From a virus, in IMG/VR virus record IMGVR_UViG_3300006923_000064, positions 1-37,874 of that record: a stretch of 37,874 bases of DNA. One strand, written 5' to 3'. Of the stretch, positions 28,898 through 35,860 are shown one piece after another (within the stretch, counting starts at the first letter, position 1; each line of letters begins with the position of its first letter). Under the pieces are notes generated by a model, which did no database searches, was not told the origin of the DNA, and was given only the letters and a program-made list of their open reading frames with translations. The position numbers and the translations under genes were made by a program.

Positions 28898-29335
28898 ATG
28901 CCGTATAAGACAAAATATACGCCTAATAACCCTTCTAAGTATATAGGCGATACTACTAAAATAATTTGTCGTTCTTTGTGGGAAAGACGTTTTTGTAAAT
29001 ATCTTGATGAAAACGTTAATGTGGTTCGTTGGGGAAGCGAAGAACTCATCATACCATACTACTCTCCGGTAGATAAAAAAATGCACCGATACTATCCAGA
29101 TTTCTATGTTGAAACGAAACAACCCAACAATCAAATTAAAACAATGGTCATTGAAATAAAACCGGAAAAACAAACAAAAATACCATCAAAAGGCAGGAAG
29201 AAAAAGAATACATATTTAAGAGAATGTATGACATATGAAGTAAATCAAGCAAAATGGAAACACGCTACTATGTATTGCAATAAGCAAGGTTGGGAATTTA
29301 AAGTTTTAACGGAGAAAGACATCAATGTCTCTTGA
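28898..29335 (+). CDS. gp4: Head completion protein gp4
   Basis: A 145-residue protein matching T4 gp4 (gp50/65): NPSKYIGDTTKIICRSLWER (residues 9-28), VRWGSEELIIPYYSP (41-55), HRYYPDFYVE (61-70), VIEIKPEKQT and a NQAKWKHATMYCN helix before WEFKVLTE. The Glu, Pro-Asp-Phe and E-I-K-P arrangement resembles restriction-endonuclease-fold (TnsA-like) proteins. That catalytic reading is an inference. gp4 acts on filled heads before tail joining. The ATG has no visible Shine-Dalgarno, and an in-frame stop lies just upstream, so 28898 is the only plausible start. It overlaps the next gene by 11 nt. Confidence 0.88.
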   Translation: MPYKTKYTPNNPSKYIGDTTKIICRSLWERRFCKYLDENVNVVRWGSEELIIPYYSPVDKKMHRYYPDFYVETKQPNNQIKTMVIEIKPEKQTKIPSKGRKKKNTYLRECMTYEVNQAKWKHATMYCNKQGWEFKVLTEKDINVS

Positions 29336-29909
29336 TAGGGTTCTAACTACATTTGGTGGTAGGATATTAAAACCAACGCATTACGAAGTGTTGCTGGATA
29401 CCCAGGGTCTGAATATTGATTATTTAAATGCTTCCGACTATGTTCCCGCCAACGGAAATCTAACTTTATACGCTGAGACTATTAATTTTCCTGGCAGACA
29501 AACTCTAAGTAAACAAAACACTACGTTTGGTGCGTCTAGAGAAATTGGATATGATTCTGCATTTTCTGGAGAAATATCTATCGTATTTCGCTACACAGAT
29601 AATATGCCTAAAGGGGCTGCCGGAATAAGGAACATGTTTGAACAATGGATGAACTACATTGCGCGTCCAGACAGCGGTGAAGTAGGTTATTACAATGATT
29701 ATACTACTAATATGACAATAAATTTATACCCAACAGATGACATGACCAACAAAGCAATTGAATTAACAATAAATGAAGTGTATCCCAAGGTTGTCTCTGA
29801 TATAGAATTGGGACATAATTTGTCAGATACATATTTAACAAACACCGTGAATTTTGCTTACAGACATTATAATTATACAAATTACTCACATCATTCCCCC
29901 GGATTTTAG
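29325..29909 (+). CDS. Tail tube-fold protein (gp19/gp54-type)
   Basis: A 194-residue protein. The order of features is that of the contractile-tail tube fold: an N-terminal strand (THYEVLLDT), a loop strand LYAETINFPGRQ (about 48-59), ISIVFRYTDN, an amphipathic helix (GIRNMFEQWMNYIA) and a C-terminal sheet TNTVNFAYRHYNYT, including the YPKVVSDIELG strand. T4 gp19 has 163 residues and gp54 has 320, so it could be the main tube subunit or a tube initiator. Its place next to gp4, gp26 and the tape measure favours a baseplate-proximal tube or initiator role. GGAG lies about 10 nt before the ATG, which is inside gp4. Confidence 0.75.
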   Translation: MSLDRVLTTFGGRILKPTHYEVLLDTQGLNIDYLNASDYVPANGNLTLYAETINFPGRQTLSKQNTTFGASREIGYDSAFSGEISIVFRYTDNMPKGAAGIRNMFEQWMNYIARPDSGEVGYYNDYTTNMTINLYPTDDMTNKAIELTINEVYPKVVSDIELGHNLSDTYLTNTVNFAYRHYNYTNYSHHSPGF

Positions 29910-29951
29910 TATACGGGCACCAGTGAATAGAAACAGAAATGGAGATTGAAC

Positions 29952-30668
29952 ATGAATTCAAAACTAACTAAAATTATGGACAAAATGACACCCCAATATA
30001 GCATCAAATTACCCATCAGTAAACAGATGGTTAATTATCGTCCTTTCTTAGTCAAGGAAGAAAAATTGATGCTTATCGGTATGGAAGACGAAGCGAAGAA
30101 TAACATGAAAGCGCAGTATAGAATGATACAACGTCTGCTTGAAAGTTGCACTGATTTGGACGACATTGAATCTCTGCCCCTATCTGAAATTGAATTGCTG
30201 TTTTTAAAATTAAGATCTAAATCGGTAAACAACATGGTGAAATTAGATTTAAAAACGGAGGGCAGTAAGAATATTGAATTTGAGGTTGATTTAGAAACCG
30301 TTGAAATAACAGGCGAAATGCCTGATCCTAAATTAATGATAACAGATGAGGTTGGTGTATTGATGACTCCGCCCACTTTATATTCCTTACTACAAACAAG
30401 CGACGAAAATCAAAATCCGTTCGATGAAATATTGAATGTCATCAAGACTTCTATAACACAGATATTTACAGAAGATTCAATCATCAAAAAGGAAGAATTG
30501 TCTACCGATGAAATGGGAGAATTTGTAGATAATCTCCCCGCATCTAGTCTAGAAAAATTGTCAGAATATTTTGACAAACTGCCCAAACTTCAAAAGGAAG
30601 TAGAATATAAAGTAGGAAATAAAAAGAAAACCTTAATGTTAGCAGGTATCAACGATTTTTTAGTCTGA
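29952..30668 (+). CDS. gp26: Baseplate hub protein gp26
   Basis: A 238-residue protein of the T4 baseplate (PF12322-type) family. The recognisable core is VNYRPFLVKEEKLMLIGMED (residues about 27-46), then QRLLESCTDLDDIESLPLSE and LLFLKLRSKSVNN. The C-terminal half is acidic and helical. In T4 gp26 is an assembly factor of the hub. A TTG two codons upstream could be used, but GGAG 7 nt before the ATG at 29952 decides the start. The pairing with gp51 and a tape measure resembles the chaperone pairs next to tape measures of other tailed phages. Confidence 0.82.
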   Translation: MNSKLTKIMDKMTPQYSIKLPISKQMVNYRPFLVKEEKLMLIGMEDEAKNNMKAQYRMIQRLLESCTDLDDIESLPLSEIELLFLKLRSKSVNNMVKLDLKTEGSKNIEFEVDLETVEITGEMPDPKLMITDEVGVLMTPPTLYSLLQTSDENQNPFDEILNVIKTSITQIFTEDSIIKKEELSTDEMGEFVDNLPASSLEKLSEYFDKLPKLQKEVEYKVGNKKKTLMLAGINDFLV

Positions 30669-30709
30669 GTTTATCTCATATGACGCTGGGGGCATACTAT
30701 GAGATAAAC
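30669..30709 (+). promoter_or_regulatory. gp51: Perfect 12-bp hairpin over the gp51 start codon
   Basis: GTTTATCTCATA (30669-30680) and TATGAGATAAAC (30698-30709) are exact inverted repeats around a 17-nt loop. The A of the gp51 ATG is the last base of the left arm and the right arm encodes Tyr-Glu-Ile-Asn. There is no U-run after it, so it is not a typical terminator. It could mask or present the gp51 start, or act as a processing site. Confidence 0.7.
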
Positions 30710-30850
30710 TTTGCTTTAATGCAACACCACAAATATTCATTGTCCGACATTGAAAATATGATTCCGTGGGAGAGGGAAGTATATTTGAATTACCTTAAGG
30801 TTTGGTTAGAGGAAGAAAAACAAGCACGCGAACAAGCAATGAAGAGATAA
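30680..30850 (+). CDS. gp51: Baseplate hub assembly catalyst gp51 (56 aa)
   Basis: A 56-residue frame, easily missed because of its size. It carries the gp51 pattern of T4-like phages: INFALMQHHKYSLSDIE, then MIPWEREVYLNYLKVW and a charged EEEKQAREQAMKR tail. gp51 is needed catalytically for hub assembly in T4 and is not a structural component. Here, between gp26 and the tape measure, it may act as a tape-measure chaperone (inference). The start lies 11 nt after the gp26 stop with at best a weak GAG as ribosome site. The first base of the ATG is the last base of the left arm of a perfect hairpin, so start-site access may be controlled. Confidence 0.85.
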   Translation: MTLGAYYEINFALMQHHKYSLSDIENMIPWEREVYLNYLKVWLEEEKQAREQAMKR

Positions 30851-30855
30851 AAACC

Positions 30856-32940
30856 ATGCCAGATTTTAATCAACAATTTGAAAGATTCCGAGAAGAGTTT
30901 AGTCGTCAAAGACAAGAATTCGCGGAATCAAATCACACATCTAATGAAAATGAAAAACAAATATTAGGGAGTTTAAAAGAACTCACAGACCTCGCCAAAA
31001 TGCAAATAATGCTAGAGGAAAAAAAACAAAAAAAAGACAAAGCAGAAAAGAGAGAAGATTCCATTGAGGGCGCACGAAAAAGAAAGGACGATGAAAAGAG
31101 CAAAAAATCAACAGAAGAATCAACAAGCATTCTCCGAGAACTTAAAAACAGATATTTTGCTTTATTCACTCCAAAAATTATAGGTGCTGCAATAGGTCTT
31201 GGTATTGCTGATGCACTCACCGAATTTAATTTGCGTCAGGCAGGATTTGCTGCCCGAGTTCTAAATGATATGCAAAAAGGTCTTGGCATAGGAGGAAAGG
31301 TATCCCAAAGTATAAAGCATGCGGGAAAACCCAACGTCATCCCCTTCCCGCTTAGTGAACCTGGTGCGGCAGCAAAAACGTTCGGAAAGTCTCTCAGGGG
31401 AGTTTCTTCTATATTTAAAACTTTTACTAAAATATTCAAACCACTTTTAAGTATATTATCAAAGGCTGCTCTTTTCTTAACCCCAATTATAGCCGTGTTT
31501 GAAGGTTTTATTGCAGGATTCAAAAAAATAGCAGAAGGTGGAGATATGGCAGATGCTGTCGTTTCCTTCTTGGGTGCTGCTATTAAGAGTCTGACTATTG
31601 ATTTCATAATGGGTCTGAAGGATCTCTTTGTTTTGACTTTCCAGGTTATTGGAAGGTTGATTGAGAAAATACCGGGTGGTGCTTGGTTAATGGATTGGTT
31701 TGGCTGGGGACCGGAATCGAGGAAAAGAGAAAGCGCAGAAAATGCCAGAATAAGAAAGGAGAATAATGTTGCTGGGAAACATATGTTAGCAGCGAGCGGT
31801 TTGAGTGATGCTGCGCAGGAATTATATTGGGCTACAAAGAGCGATGAAGAACGAACCGAATTCGAAGAATCAGCAAAGTTTATGCAGGGTCTTGAGAATA
31901 TGGAAAATAAAGTTCAAGAGACAATGAAAGCCCGCATTGCGAGAGGAGAAGATCCCGAAGAAGAAAAAGTTCGTGAGCGCGCGATGCGCAAGTTGTTATT
32001 AGAAAATGGTGAATTCAGATCAAAACTACAGGAAGATCAGGTGGAAAGGATTGGACACCACTATCCACCGCCGCATGAGGCAGCGATGTCAATGAATATA
32101 CAAAATGTTCCTATTGTTGAATTGATAGACATGTATGGTGAGGATTTTATCAATAAACATAAGAAAAATTCAGAAGAAACATTGAAAAGATTGGGCCCAA
32201 ATAAAACAGAGATTGACACATTGAATCGCCAATCTGCCGAGAATGCAAAAGAAGAAGCAACCGGTGCTGCTAAACTAATCAAAAATACCTTACAGGGCAT
32301 GACAGAGGGATTCGGTGATGTTTTAAATCCTGATGACATGCTTGAAATACCACAAGAATTCAAAGATAAAATGGAAGAGTTCACAAGGGGTATTGCAGGA
32401 AAAATTTCAGAGGTTGGTAGAAATGCATTAGACATGTCAACAAATTTAGATCCAATGGCAATGATTGCATCTGTGTCTCACGCTTCGAAGCGAGGCGCGG
32501 CGAGAAATTATGGATTTACAAGTACAATTAAAGATAGGTTTAATGATCCGCATAAAACACATCCAATGTTTCCTGGTCTACCCGTTGGTCTACCCGGTGG
32601 TCTACCCGGTGTTCCTGGGCATATGCCCGGCGGAATGCCCAGTCTGCCCGGTGGTCTACCCGGTGGTCCCTGGATGCCCGTTGGTCCACCATACCCGACT
32701 ATGGGTCCGGGTGTGGGTGTGGATAATCAAGGGCAACATTTAATGTCTATGTCAGCAACAAATTCAATGACAAATAATATGCAACCGCCAGTTGTTGTGC
32801 CTATCAACAACACATCAACCAATCAGGTAGTACACAATAGTTCATCTAATACTACTTTAGCATTAGGAAATATTCAGAACGAATCTCGTTCTATTATGTC
32901 ATCAATGCTGTCTGATGGATTACATGAAAGTTTAATATAA
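30856..32940 (+). CDS. Tail tape measure protein (gp29-like)
   Basis: A 694-residue protein from the ATG at 30856, chosen over an upstream GTG at 30802 because GAAGAG lies 9 nt before it and because the longer frame overlaps gp51. Residues 1-95 form a highly charged coiled coil. Hydrophobic segments follow at about 100-120 (PKIIGAAIGLGIAD), 200-220 (LSILSKAALFLTPIIAVFEG) and 235-260, as in tape measures that insert into or cross the membrane. The middle is Glu/Lys-rich helix, then a Pro-Gly tract at 573-622 and a Asn/Ser/Thr-rich C-terminus. At about 1.5 angstrom per residue the length would suit a tail of roughly 100 nm. Position after gp26-gp51 supports the call. No gp29 signature was verified. 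Confidence 0.72.
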   Translation: MPDFNQQFERFREEFSRQRQEFAESNHTSNENEKQILGSLKELTDLAKMQIMLEEKKQKKDKAEKREDSIEGARKRKDDEKSKKSTEESTSILRELKNRYFALFTPKIIGAAIGLGIADALTEFNLRQAGFAARVLNDMQKGLGIGGKVSQSIKHAGKPNVIPFPLSEPGAAAKTFGKSLRGVSSIFKTFTKIFKPLLSILSKAALFLTPIIAVFEGFIAGFKKIAEGGDMADAVVSFLGAAIKSLTIDFIMGLKDLFVLTFQVIGRLIEKIPGGAWLMDWFGWGPESRKRESAENARIRKENNVAGKHMLAASGLSDAAQELYWATKSDEERTEFEESAKFMQGLENMENKVQETMKARIARGEDPEEEKVRERAMRKLLLENGEFRSKLQEDQVERIGHHYPPPHEAAMSMNIQNVPIVELIDMYGEDFINKHKKNSEETLKRLGPNKTEIDTLNRQSAENAKEEATGAAKLIKNTLQGMTEGFGDVLNPDDMLEIPQEFKDKMEEFTRGIAGKISEVGRNALDMSTNLDPMAMIASVSHASKRGAARNYGFTSTIKDRFNDPHKTHPMFPGLPVGLPGGLPGVPGHMPGGMPSLPGGLPGGPWMPVGPPYPTMGPGVGVDNQGQHLMSMSATNSMTNNMQPPVVVPINNTSTNQVVHNSSSNTTLALGNIQNESRSIMSSMLSDGLHESLI
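32572..32720 (+). repeat. Pro-Gly-rich tract in the tape measure gene
   Basis: Residues about 573-622 of the tape measure consist of imperfect Pro-Gly repeats (GLPGGLPGVPGHMPGGMP and similar), made by a 9-12-nt DNA repeat of the type GGTCTACCC. The tract cannot be alpha-helical, unlike the rest of the protein. Length change by slippage is possible. Confidence 0.8.
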
Positions 32941-32941
32941 A

Positions 32942-32969
32942 AACAGGGGGGAGTTGCCTCCCCCCTGTT
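32942..32969 (-). terminator. Rho-independent terminator of gp32, between convergent genes
   Basis: A perfect 12-bp stem, AACAGGGGGGAG with its complement, encloses four bases. Read on the minus strand the loop is GCAA (a GNRA tetraloop) and the stem is followed by TTTTTA. On the plus strand no U-run follows. It lies 27 bp after the gp32 stop and directly after the tape measure stop, so it terminates gp32 and may only stabilise the 3' end of the plus transcript. Confidence 0.85.
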
Positions 32970-32996
32970 CACCGAACCCTTCGTGTATTACATAAA

Positions 32997-33869
32997 TTAA
33001 TCGCTGTTATTTGCTAACTTTTCAAAATACGAAAGGTTATCCATTTCTTCTCCTGCACCAACTTCGGGGGCAGAAGGTTCAGTGGAGAAGTTTGTTGATT
33101 CTGCCGTAGTCTGAGCAGCAGAATCAATTGCTCGGATATCATTACCGATAACCCGGTTCATCTTTTCTTTCAACTCGTCATATGACTTGAAGTTACTTGG
33201 ATCAGTAAACTCACTCAGGGCGTACTCAGATTTCCAAGTTTCTTCGAGTTGTGCGTCATCGTCAGAAAGAGCAGATGAAGATTCGAATTCGCTCTTGTCG
33301 TAGTTGATGAAACCTGCAACCTTGCGAACCTTCAACTTGAAGTTTGCACCTGCCCAAAAATCAAATGGGTTAATTGCTTCTTCGTCTTCGAATTCAGGTT
33401 TCATTGCTTCCTGAATTTTGTCAAAAATCCTCTTCCCGTACTTATACAAGAAAATCTTACCCTCGTTTTGAGGGTTCGCGGGATCACTCACAACGAGAAT
33501 ATTAGACACATAATGCAATCGACGCTTACGAGCGCGTGCAATGTCCTTGTCGGATTCGTTGCCACTATTCCAAAGTTGACTATTCATCTCTGAAACTGGG
33601 TCGTTCTCACCAAATGTAGTACGAGAATTTTCAATGTACCAACCACCTGGTCCTTTGAATCCATGACTATAGTACTTTGCCCATGGAAGTTCTTCTTCGC
33701 CGGGAGCAGGAAGAAAACGAATCACAGCATAACCATTGCTGGATTTATCCAACTCTGGTCGCCAGAACCTATCATCCTTGTAGTCGGTTTTGTTTAGTTC
33801 CTCAATCTTCTTGGTCAAATCACCAATACTATTCTTAGAACGTTTCTTAAAATCTGAAAATGATGCCAT
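32997..33869 (-). CDS. gp32: Single-stranded DNA-binding protein gp32
   Basis: A 290-residue protein from the ATG at 33869 (AGGAG about 9 nt upstream; an in-frame ATG 9 nt earlier is less well placed). It shows gp32 features in order: a basic N-terminal FKKRSK resembling the cooperativity (LAST) motif, GYAVIRFLPAPGEEELPWAK (residues about 45-64), HGFKGPGGWYIEN, KRRLHYVSNILVVSDPA, GKIFLYKYGKRIFDKI and GANFKLKVRKVAGFINYD, then an acidic tail. gp32 coats ssDNA and organises replication and recombination. The protein has no cysteine, so the zinc site of T4 gp32 (His64, Cys77, Cys87, Cys90) is absent. It is expressed from its own promoter and leader. Confidence 0.92.
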   Translation of the reverse strand: MASFSDFKKRSKNSIGDLTKKIEELNKTDYKDDRFWRPELDKSSNGYAVIRFLPAPGEEELPWAKYYSHGFKGPGGWYIENSRTTFGENDPVSEMNSQLWNSGNESDKDIARARKRRLHYVSNILVVSDPANPQNEGKIFLYKYGKRIFDKIQEAMKPEFEDEEAINPFDFWAGANFKLKVRKVAGFINYDKSEFESSSALSDDDAQLEETWKSEYALSEFTDPSNFKSYDELKEKMNRVIGNDIRAIDSAAQTTAESTNFSTEPSAPEVGAGEEMDNLSYFEKLANNSD

Positions 33870-33890
33870 GTTTAGCACTCCTTTGTTTAT

Positions 33891-33907
33891 GACAGGAACT
33901 CCCTGTC
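33891..33907 (-). promoter_or_regulatory. gp32 leader hairpin, gene-proximal
   Basis: On the transcript GACAGG-GAGTT-CCTGTC: a 6-bp stem with a GAGTT pentaloop, ending about 9 nt before the AGGAG of gp32. The same loop and closing GG/CC pairs recur in the hairpin at 33920-33934. T4 gp32 represses its own translation by binding a leader structure, so these may be the operator here. Confidence 0.7.
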
Positions 33908-33919
33908 TCTAATTGATAT

Positions 33920-33934
33920 GAGGGAACTCCCCTC
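33920..33934 (-). promoter_or_regulatory. gp32 leader hairpin, promoter-proximal
   Basis: On the transcript GAGGG-GAGTT-CCCTC: a 5-bp stem with the same GAGTT loop as the hairpin at 33891-33907, close to the predicted transcript start. A 10-bp direct repeat, TAATTGATAT on the plus strand, occurs at 33910-33919 and 33949-33958, which suggests that the hairpin and its flank were duplicated. The overlapping alternative GGAAC/GTTCC pairing is weaker. Confidence 0.65.
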
Positions 33935-33944
33935 GTTCCATGTA

Positions 33945-33972
33945 ATTATAATTGATATTTTTGCTATGTCAA
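33945..33972 (-). promoter_or_regulatory. Consensus sigma70-type promoter for gp32
   Basis: On the minus strand TTGACA (33967-33972), a 16-bp spacer and TATAAT (33945-33950). Both boxes are perfect matches to the bacterial housekeeping consensus. The -35 box overlaps the gp33 stop codon. Transcription would begin near 33938, giving a leader of about 70 nt. This marks gp32 as an early/middle gene read by unmodified host polymerase inside a late region. Confidence 0.85.
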
Positions 33973-34199
33973 CCCAGAAAGGGCAGAGTTGATGTATTTT
34001 CTTTAGGGATGAGATTTATTTCTTGACCTTCTGTTTTTATCTTTTCAATTATCGGTTTAGAAAGAAACCTAGATGCTATAACAGGATCTAAATCATACTC
34101 TTCACATACCACAAGAACCGCATCTATATACATACCTCCGTTAGATTCTGCATTTTTTTCAACTTCAGAGGATATGTTAGATAAATCTTCAACAATCAT
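33969..34199 (-). CDS. gp33: Late promoter transcription accessory protein gp33
   Basis: A 76-residue protein from the ATG at 34199 (AGGGAG about 6 nt upstream). The core YIDAVLVVCEEYDLDPVIAS (residues about 24-43) and FLSKPIIEKIKTEGQEINL is the gp33 pattern of T4-like phages. The C-terminus STLPFLG parallels the T4 gp33 end (NTLDFLL), which binds the sliding clamp. gp33 bridges host RNA polymerase and the clamp to activate late transcription. T4 gp33 has 112 residues and an N-terminal extension missing here, as in cyanophage forms. It precedes gp32, which has a separate promoter. It diverges from the plus-strand fibre gene at 34254. Confidence 0.85.
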   Translation of the reverse strand: MIVEDLSNISSEVEKNAESNGGMYIDAVLVVCEEYDLDPVIASRFLSKPIIEKIKTEGQEINLIPKENTSTLPFLG

Positions 34200-34207
34200 T
34201 TTAGACT

Positions 34208-34245
34208 CCCTAATAAAATATATATAATAGTAGTATAACACGGAG
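34208..34245. promoter_or_regulatory. AT-rich divergent promoter region
   Basis: Fifty-four base pairs separate the gp33 and 534-aa gene starts. They contain AATAAAATATATATAATAG (34212-34230), similar to late TATAAATA boxes in both directions. On the plus strand CGGAG (34241-34245) then serves the ATG at 34254, and on the minus strand AGGGAG serves gp33. The exact boxes cannot be fixed by eye. Confidence 0.4.
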
Positions 34246-34253
34246 AAACACTA

Positions 34254-35858
34254 ATGTCAACAGGTATTACCAACGATAATATTCCAGTCGGTGCTGGTCT
34301 TAGTTACGATATAGCATCAGACTTCAATACCTCTGGTATTTCTGCTGATGTGCATGTACCAATCAACAAAATGTCTTGGGGTGGGAACACAATCACCAAC
34401 CGAGTGACTGAACTATACCCCCTTCCCGTCCAGATGTTCTTTGCTACGGGTGGAGGTTCTACTGGTGCTATTGTTGGAGAAGATGGTTCCATTAAGGTAG
34501 ATACTGGAGCCATTACCATAACAGGTCCAGTAGGAATTACAGGTCAACTCGGAACCACATATGGAGTTCCTGTTCGTAGAGTCAATGGTGGTCCTGTTGG
34601 ATATACTGGTAACTTGGGTTATGTGGTAGATGCTTCTATTACTGGTTCTTCAAACATCGATACCATTTCAGTACAAGGTATATCAGGAGCGTTTCCCGTT
34701 GGTATTACTGTAGGTACTCTGGATACCGCACGACTAACGTTTGGTCCTGTTGGATATACCGGCAATCTTGGATATAGTTATGATCCAGCAGTAACAGGTT
34801 CGGTCAATATTGACAGCGTATCTGTACAAGGAGTTTCCGGCGGACACTTGGTTGGTATAACTGTAGGAACCATCCAGTCATACAACACAAGAATACTTAA
34901 TAGTGCAGTAGGATATACTGGAACTAGTGTCACTAGCACCGACTTTGTTACAATGCAAGGCATATCATCTGGTTACCCCGTTTCAGTTACCGGTGATGTA
35001 GCAGTATCAGCAACTGATCTGGATATCCGAGACTTGACATCTGGTACAGATAGCGTCTCCGTCTATAGTTCAGATGGTGGAGCAACACTAGCAGTAAACT
35101 TAGCACAAGTTGCTGGCTCCAACATAGGAGTATCTGGCGATGCCCTTAAAGTCGCAGTGACTAATGCGGGTTTGAGTTTACAGGCAGATATCGGAGCAGA
35201 AGTTTATGTTATGAATCCCACTGGAGCAACACAGGGTCTCATTGTAAGTGGTAGTACGGATATTAATGCCGAACCGGTACACATTACACCAGATGGTGGA
35301 TCAATAATTGTAACAGCAACCAATTTAAACACAAGAAACTTAAATTATGGTACGGATAGCGTTACTGTTTCAGAAACTAATCTTCCTACAATATCAACCA
35401 ATGTTAGTTCAATTAAAAACTCTGCAACTAATATTAACAGTTCTATATCAAAACAAACAACTTCAATAGAAACTCTTAAATCTACTGTTGACGGGTTGCA
35501 GTCTTTGATTTCCAATTTGAATTCTACTGTCTCAACCATTGAAGGCAGAAAGAGAATGCATGTTAGTGCAATGACTAACGTTCCAAGCACGGTGTCCAGT
35601 GGTAAAGCAGTTGTTTCCCCGACAGGAACGCAGTTGAAAACTCCTGGAGTAGTTTCCCTGACTAGTGGAGTTTACATTAAGTCGAACGCAGGAAACTCAG
35701 CAACCGTTTTTGTTGGAGATGCCAAAATTCTTCAATCTGCATCTAACGGATATCCACTAGAAGCAGGTGAGCAACTATTCCTTGCGGTTGATGATCCAGG
35801 AAATATATATGCTATATCTTCGACTGGTAGTCAGGTTCTTCACTTTGTTGGATCTTGA
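34254..35858 (+). CDS. Repeat-containing virion fibre protein (534 aa)
   Basis: Not matched to a named T4 protein. Residues about 112-225 hold three copies of a 51-53-residue repeat: GPVGYTGNLGY, a VTGS.NIDS.SVQG.SG strand and VGITVGT. Residues 265-385 are Thr/Ser/Gly-rich beta repeats with TDSVSV elements. Residues about 390-430 form a heptad-like coiled coil (STNVSSIKNSATNINSSISK, STVDGLQSLISNLNS). The last 100 residues are a small beta domain (AVVSPTGTQLKT, GEQLFLAVDDPGNIYAIS) common at the C-termini of marine phage structural proteins. The architecture of repeats, coiled coil and knob suggests a trimeric head or neck fibre, possibly whisker-like, or a tail fibre. CGGAG is 8 nt before the ATG. 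Confidence 0.7.
   Translation: MSTGITNDNIPVGAGLSYDIASDFNTSGISADVHVPINKMSWGGNTITNRVTELYPLPVQMFFATGGGSTGAIVGEDGSIKVDTGAITITGPVGITGQLGTTYGVPVRRVNGGPVGYTGNLGYVVDASITGSSNIDTISVQGISGAFPVGITVGTLDTARLTFGPVGYTGNLGYSYDPAVTGSVNIDSVSVQGVSGGHLVGITVGTIQSYNTRILNSAVGYTGTSVTSTDFVTMQGISSGYPVSVTGDVAVSATDLDIRDLTSGTDSVSVYSSDGGATLAVNLAQVAGSNIGVSGDALKVAVTNAGLSLQADIGAEVYVMNPTGATQGLIVSGSTDINAEPVHITPDGGSIIVTATNLNTRNLNYGTDSVTVSETNLPTISTNVSSIKNSATNINSSISKQTTSIETLKSTVDGLQSLISNLNSTVSTIEGRKRMHVSAMTNVPSTVSSGKAVVSPTGTQLKTPGVVSLTSGVYIKSNAGNSATVFVGDAKILQSASNGYPLEAGEQLFLAVDDPGNIYAISSTGSQVLHFVGS
34590..34945 (+). repeat. Three 153-159-nt fibre repeats
   Basis: Unit starts at 34590 and 34743 share GGTCCTGTTGGATATAC almost exactly. 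A third, degenerate unit has GTAGGATATACTGG from about 34908. Within units the strands NIDT.SVQG and VGITVGT recur, so the repeat is visible at DNA and protein level. Confidence 0.75.
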
Positions 35859-35860
35859 TT

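Noticed and set aside
28885-29052. Longer start for the gp48-like protein, adding 56 residues
   Set aside because: The extension lies opposite well-conserved gp4 sequence, while the ATG at 28884 has AGGGG at proper spacing.
30802-30855. Upstream GTG start for the tape measure protein
   Set aside because: The extra 18 residues overlap gp51 in another frame and have no ribosome site, while the ATG at 30856 has GAAGAG before it.
32465-32743. Plus-strand frame with Val-Tyr-Pro repeats
   Set aside because: It is the out-of-frame reading of the Pro-Gly tract in the tape measure gene.
32942-32969. Terminator acting equally in both directions
   Set aside because: Only the minus-strand reading is followed by a U-run; on the plus strand the bases after the stem are CACCGAAC.
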